Below, piece by piece: positions 17,311-19,837 of a stretch of DNA of 19,837 nt. Origin of the DNA: Burkholderiales bacterium (GTDB lineage Bacteria > Pseudomonadota > Gammaproteobacteria > Burkholderiales > Burkholderiaceae_D); contig SYFN01000212.1 of the NCBI GenBank assembly GCA_005800405.1, positions 1-19,837 of the forward strand. Direction: 5' to 3'. The notes under the pieces are model-generated. The model was not told the DNA's origin. It saw only the letters and a program-made list of their open reading frames with translations, and ran no database searches. The first letter of the stretch is position 1. Every line of letters begins with the position of its first letter. A program made the translations under genes and the position numbers.

Positions 17311-18447
17311 TCAATGCAGTACATTTCCGCCACTGATACCACCTGCCTCGCCGCGTGTCGGTAAGCCTCGCTCAATGAATTCCTTCATGCGATGCAAATC
17401 ATCCTCCAACAGGCGCTCGGAATCTGTGTGGGTCAACACCGTCGTTGCCTTGCCCGGAGTGGCGATTGGCGGACGCCAGAACAGCCTCACCGTGGCGCGT
17501 GTGCCATTGCCTACCGGCTCCAGCAGTACGACACACTCATGGTCTACCGTAGCGTTAGACTCGCTGCGCCAAGCCAGACGATGCGGACGATCCGATACCG
17601 TGATGACTGTATCCCATTCCACATCCCGACCCTCAGGTCCCTGTACAACCCAATGAGAGCGGTTTTCTCCCAGATCACGCACCTCGATAACCTGCGACAT
17701 GAAATGCGGGAAATTTTCATAGCGACTCCAGACGTCGAACACCGCATCGGGCGAGGTGGCAATGTCAATCGTTCGCTCGGCCTCAAAGCCTGAGGCACCG
17801 TGGGTGCCGAGCTTGCTGGTGCTGCGACGCGCACCCGTACCACCGCGCGACATCAATCCGAGTCCTGTCGCGGCAGTCAGAACGCCCAGTGGCCGACGGC
17901 GTGTCAACGCATACCAAGTGAGGAAATCCGCACCCGCTGCACCCGTAACCCATAACGGACTGCGCGCACGGAATGAGGACATTTTTTCCGACCTTGCCTC
18001 TGCCGGACTGCTCACTGACTCCACACCGGGAATGGCCGCCACCAGCCGGAGAACCTTTTCCAGCTCATCGCTGTCGAGATTACCTGACAGCGTTACTGCC
18101 CCCTGTTGAGCATGAACTTCCACGTCGCGCATAGAGGACATGGCTCGCCCCAGCCGGGGGCGCACTCGAGCCTCCAGCACATGATCGTCAATTGGCTTGG
18201 CTTGCCGTGACGAAAGCATGCGTAATGCGCTGGCTTGCAAACCGGACCAGCGGTTGTGCGCATCATGCAACGTCTGATCCATCAATCGAGAGGTGGCGTG
18301 CGTGACATGCGTCAGCTTGTCTTGTATCAGCGCTCTTCGCCGTCGACCTTGCACGGGGTCGGCGAGGTACATCGCGAATGCGCAAAGCGCGATGCCTCCC
18401 ATCCAGGTAAACCAAGGTATCTGTGTACTGCGCGTTTGATATTCCAC
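17311..18447 (-). CDS. Membrane protein with BON and SRPBCC (cyclase/dehydrase-like) domains
   Basis: A 378-residue protein with, in order: a hydrophobic N-terminal segment (PWFTWMGGIALCAFAMYLAD), a charged stretch, a BON-like domain (VLEARVRPRLGRAMSS, DVEVHAQQGAVTLSGNLD, AAIPGVESVSSP; about 87-150), a second hydrophobic stretch, and a C-terminal SRPBCC/polyketide-cyclase-like domain (AERTIDIATSPDAVFDVWSR, YENFPHFMSQVIEVRDL, HRLAWRSES; about 218-345). GTG 18447 is the start, because AAGGAG (18454-18459) sits six bases ahead; the GTG at 18465 precedes this site. BON domains bind phospholipid or protein; SRPBCC folds bind hydrophobic ligands. The exact role is unknown, perhaps envelope stress. 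Confidence 0.8.
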   Translation of the reverse strand: MEYQTRSTQIPWFTWMGGIALCAFAMYLADPVQGRRRRALIQDKLTHVTHATSRLMDQTLHDAHNRWSGLQASALRMLSSRQAKPIDDHVLEARVRPRLGRAMSSMRDVEVHAQQGAVTLSGNLDSDELEKVLRLVAAIPGVESVSSPAEARSEKMSSFRARSPLWVTGAAGADFLTWYALTRRRPLGVLTAATGLGLMSRGGTGARRSTSKLGTHGASGFEAERTIDIATSPDAVFDVWSRYENFPHFMSQVIEVRDLGENRSHWVVQGPEGRDVEWDTVITVSDRPHRLAWRSESNATVDHECVVLLEPVGNGTRATVRLFWRPPIATPGKATTVLTHTDSERLLEDDLHRMKEFIERGLPTRGEAGGISGGNVLH

Positions 18448-18483
18448 ATTGCTCTCCTTAAGCACTCAACGGGGATCGCTGCA

Positions 18484-18696
18484 TCACAGCACGATAGTCG
18501 CGCAAGCCCGGTGCCTGCGCTCATCGGCTGTAAGTCTCTGTTTTCTTCTGACCCACAGGCTTTTTGACCTTGCCGGCCAAAAAAAGCTCAAAGTTTCATT
18601 GGGGTAAACTTTCTCTTTGGCATCTTCGGCTATCGATCGGAACTTCCATTGATCGCCCCATTCGAACCAGCAAGACCGGCTTCTTGTCTTTTTCAT
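18484..18696 (-). CDS. Possible small basic protein, divergent from the endonuclease gene
   Basis: A 70-codon frame (MKKTRSRSCWFEWGDQWKFR, then SLWVRRKQRL) fills the otherwise empty region in front of the endonuclease gene. It is Lys/Arg- and Trp-rich and not a shadow of a known gene, although its frame continues upstream into the endonuclease antisense. No ribosome-binding site is visible. The ATG would share the CATG with the endonuclease ATG. Real gene or chance cannot be decided here. Confidence 0.35.
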   Translation of the reverse strand: MKKTRSRSCWFEWGDQWKFRSIAEDAKEKVYPNETLSFFWPARSKSLWVRRKQRLTADERRHRACATIVL

Positions 18697-19474
18697 GAAA
18701 AAACTGCTGACCACCTTTTTGCTGCTGGCATTCAGTGCGGCCGCCGGCGCCCAGACCACAGCCTGCCTGGAGCATTTTGCAAACAAGACAGCGCCTGAAT
18801 TCACGCGCCCTGCGCTACAGAAAAAAACTATCTGTTTATGTTTTGAGGCATTTGCGCTCATGCACTCGGGCGTGTCACTCACGCCGTTGTGGGTGGCAGA
18901 GAAGCTCACTCGGGAGAGTCTGATCCGCGCAAGAAGCGTCCAACGGGAAGATAATTTTCATGCGGAAGAAACGCTCCCGCCAGAAGATAGGGCCGAACTG
19001 CTTGACTATGCGCGATCCGGATTTGATCGCGGTCACCTGGCACCCGCTGCAGACATGCCCACCCAGGCTGCTCAGCATGAAAGCTTCTCGCTGGCCAATA
19101 TCGTTCCTCAGCAGCGGCAAAACAATCAGATACTGTGGGCTGCGATTGAGGGCGCCACACGGCACATGACCAACCTGCGAAGTGAGCTGTATGTGATGAC
19201 AGGTCCGATCTTTGAAGGCGAGAAGATCGAGCGCCTCAACGGCCGCGTGTTCATTCCTACCCACATCTACAAGGCGGTCTACGATCCGGCAAAAAAAGAA
19301 GGCGCTGCCTGGATTTCGCCCAATACGGCAGAAAATACCTTTGAGGTTGTTTCCATCGCCGAGCTGGAAAAGCGCATCAACATCAATCTTTTTCCCGGTA
19401 TACCCGCCGAGGTGAAAGAAAAAATCGCGTTACTACCCGAGCCACGCATGCGCAAGCGCCAACGCAATCCCTGA
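18695..19474 (+). CDS. Secreted DNA/RNA non-specific endonuclease (NUC1 family)
   Basis: A metal-dependent beta-beta-alpha nuclease of the DNA/RNA non-specific endonuclease family, predicted to act in the periplasm or outside the cell. Residues 1-20 are a signal peptide (MKKLLTTFLLLAFSAAAGAQ, cleavage after AGA or GAQ). The active-site motif FDRGHLAPAADM is at 110-121 with H114 as the base; the metal-binding asparagine is in NIVPQQRQNNQILW. LYVMTGPIFEG and PTHIYKAVYDP complete the fold. The 259-residue length is typical. No immunity-like gene is obvious, and a signal peptide argues for self-protection by export. The start has no good Shine-Dalgarno. It is followed closely by an 82-residue gene. 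Confidence 0.92.
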   Translation: MKKLLTTFLLLAFSAAAGAQTTACLEHFANKTAPEFTRPALQKKTICLCFEAFALMHSGVSLTPLWVAEKLTRESLIRARSVQREDNFHAEETLPPEDRAELLDYARSGFDRGHLAPAADMPTQAAQHESFSLANIVPQQRQNNQILWAAIEGATRHMTNLRSELYVMTGPIFEGEKIERLNGRVFIPTHIYKAVYDPAKKEGAAWISPNTAENTFEVVSIAELEKRININLFPGIPAEVKEKIALLPEPRMRKRQRNP

Positions 19475-19482
19475 GAGGCACC

Positions 19483-19731
19483 ATGATGCTCAAGCCTTTT
19501 GACAATGAAACCCAGTCCATGAACCTCGGCGATCTGACCATAGAAACCCGTCTGGATCAGCTGGAAATCTACGGCTCGCTGAGCATTACGCGCGATCAGG
19601 CAGGGCTGGCGCTGGCGCTGCAATTCAAGCAACTGATGGATGACACCGTGGCTCATCTCCAGCAGGCAGAGGATTTGCCAACACGCGTGAGCACCAAACC
19701 CACCGATCAGGTCGACAATCCCTTCAAATAA
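19483..19731 (+). CDS. Small protein of unknown function
   Basis: An 82-residue acidic protein (MNLGDLTIETRLDQLEIYGS, ITRDQAGLALALQFKQLMDD) starting 8 bases after the endonuclease stop, with GAGAGGC ahead of a double ATG. It has no signal peptide or membrane segment and no recognised domain. The spacing makes it a likely operon partner of the nuclease; being cytoplasmic, it might be an inhibitor, but nothing in the sequence proves this. Confidence 0.65.
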   Translation: MMLKPFDNETQSMNLGDLTIETRLDQLEIYGSLSITRDQAGLALALQFKQLMDDTVAHLQQAEDLPTRVSTKPTDQVDNPFK

Positions 19732-19837
19732 GCAGGGTCATCCATCCAGAGCTGCCCTGCCGCTGCGCTACGCAAGTCGCGCAAGACTGGCATACTGTCG
19801 AACCCGAACGTTACGCTACACAACGCATGACACCCAC
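19732..19837. other. Terminal 106 bases, no recognisable gene
   Basis: A GCAGGG/CCCTGC repeat (19732-19737, 19755-19760) follows the last stop with a 17-base loop and no U-tract. The window ends before any further gene can be recognised. Confidence 0.4.

Overview
The window looks like chromosomal DNA from a betaproteobacterium of the Burkholderiales, most likely the Oxalobacteraceae (Herminiimonas/Collimonas/Undibacterium-like). This rests on the style of the PanC, ScpA, BtuF, phasin and MinCDE proteins and a moderate GC content judged by eye. It is inferred from protein character only; no rRNA or tRNA is present.

Region 1 (1-2930, + strand) holds the 3' end of scpA, panC, a periplasmic cobalamin-binding protein (btuF) whose start overlaps the panC stop, and a PaaI-type hotdog thioesterase. 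Region 2 (2969-7020, - strand) is a cobalamin uptake operon: a strong sigma70-like promoter, a cobalamin riboswitch, a TonB-dependent receptor, a BtuC permease and a BtuD ATPase, almost without gaps. Together with the convergent btuF this makes a complete B12 import route: outer membrane, periplasm, inner membrane.

Region 3 (7123-11635) is the most unusual part. Five consecutive recognisable genes each carry one disabling lesion: an alpha/beta hydrolase (in-frame TAG), a DUF2721 membrane protein (frameshift in an 8-T run), a LuxR-type response regulator (in-frame TGA), a Crp/Fnr-type regulator (in-frame TAA) and a phasin (frameshift in a 6-G run). In all five the reading frame resumes with clear homology-like sequence after the lesion, so each is a single recent event or a sequencing error. 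The genes on both sides look intact. Most naive ORF calls across this block are therefore fragments.

Region 4 (12058-14785, + strand) is the minC-minD-minE division-site operon, with a DUF429 gene overlapping the end of minE. Region 5 (14808-18447, - strand) holds acetoacetyl-CoA synthetase, a small Gln-rich helical protein of unknown function and a membrane-anchored BON + SRPBCC protein. Region 6 (18484-19837) has a possible small minus-strand ORF divergent from a secreted DNA/RNA non-specific endonuclease, with the two start codons sharing one CATG, followed by an 82-residue unknown protein and 106 uninterpretable bases.

I see no CRISPR array, insertion sequence, integrase or prophage gene. 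The phasin and AacS suggest polyhydroxybutyrate/ketone-body metabolism, but no PHA synthase is in view.
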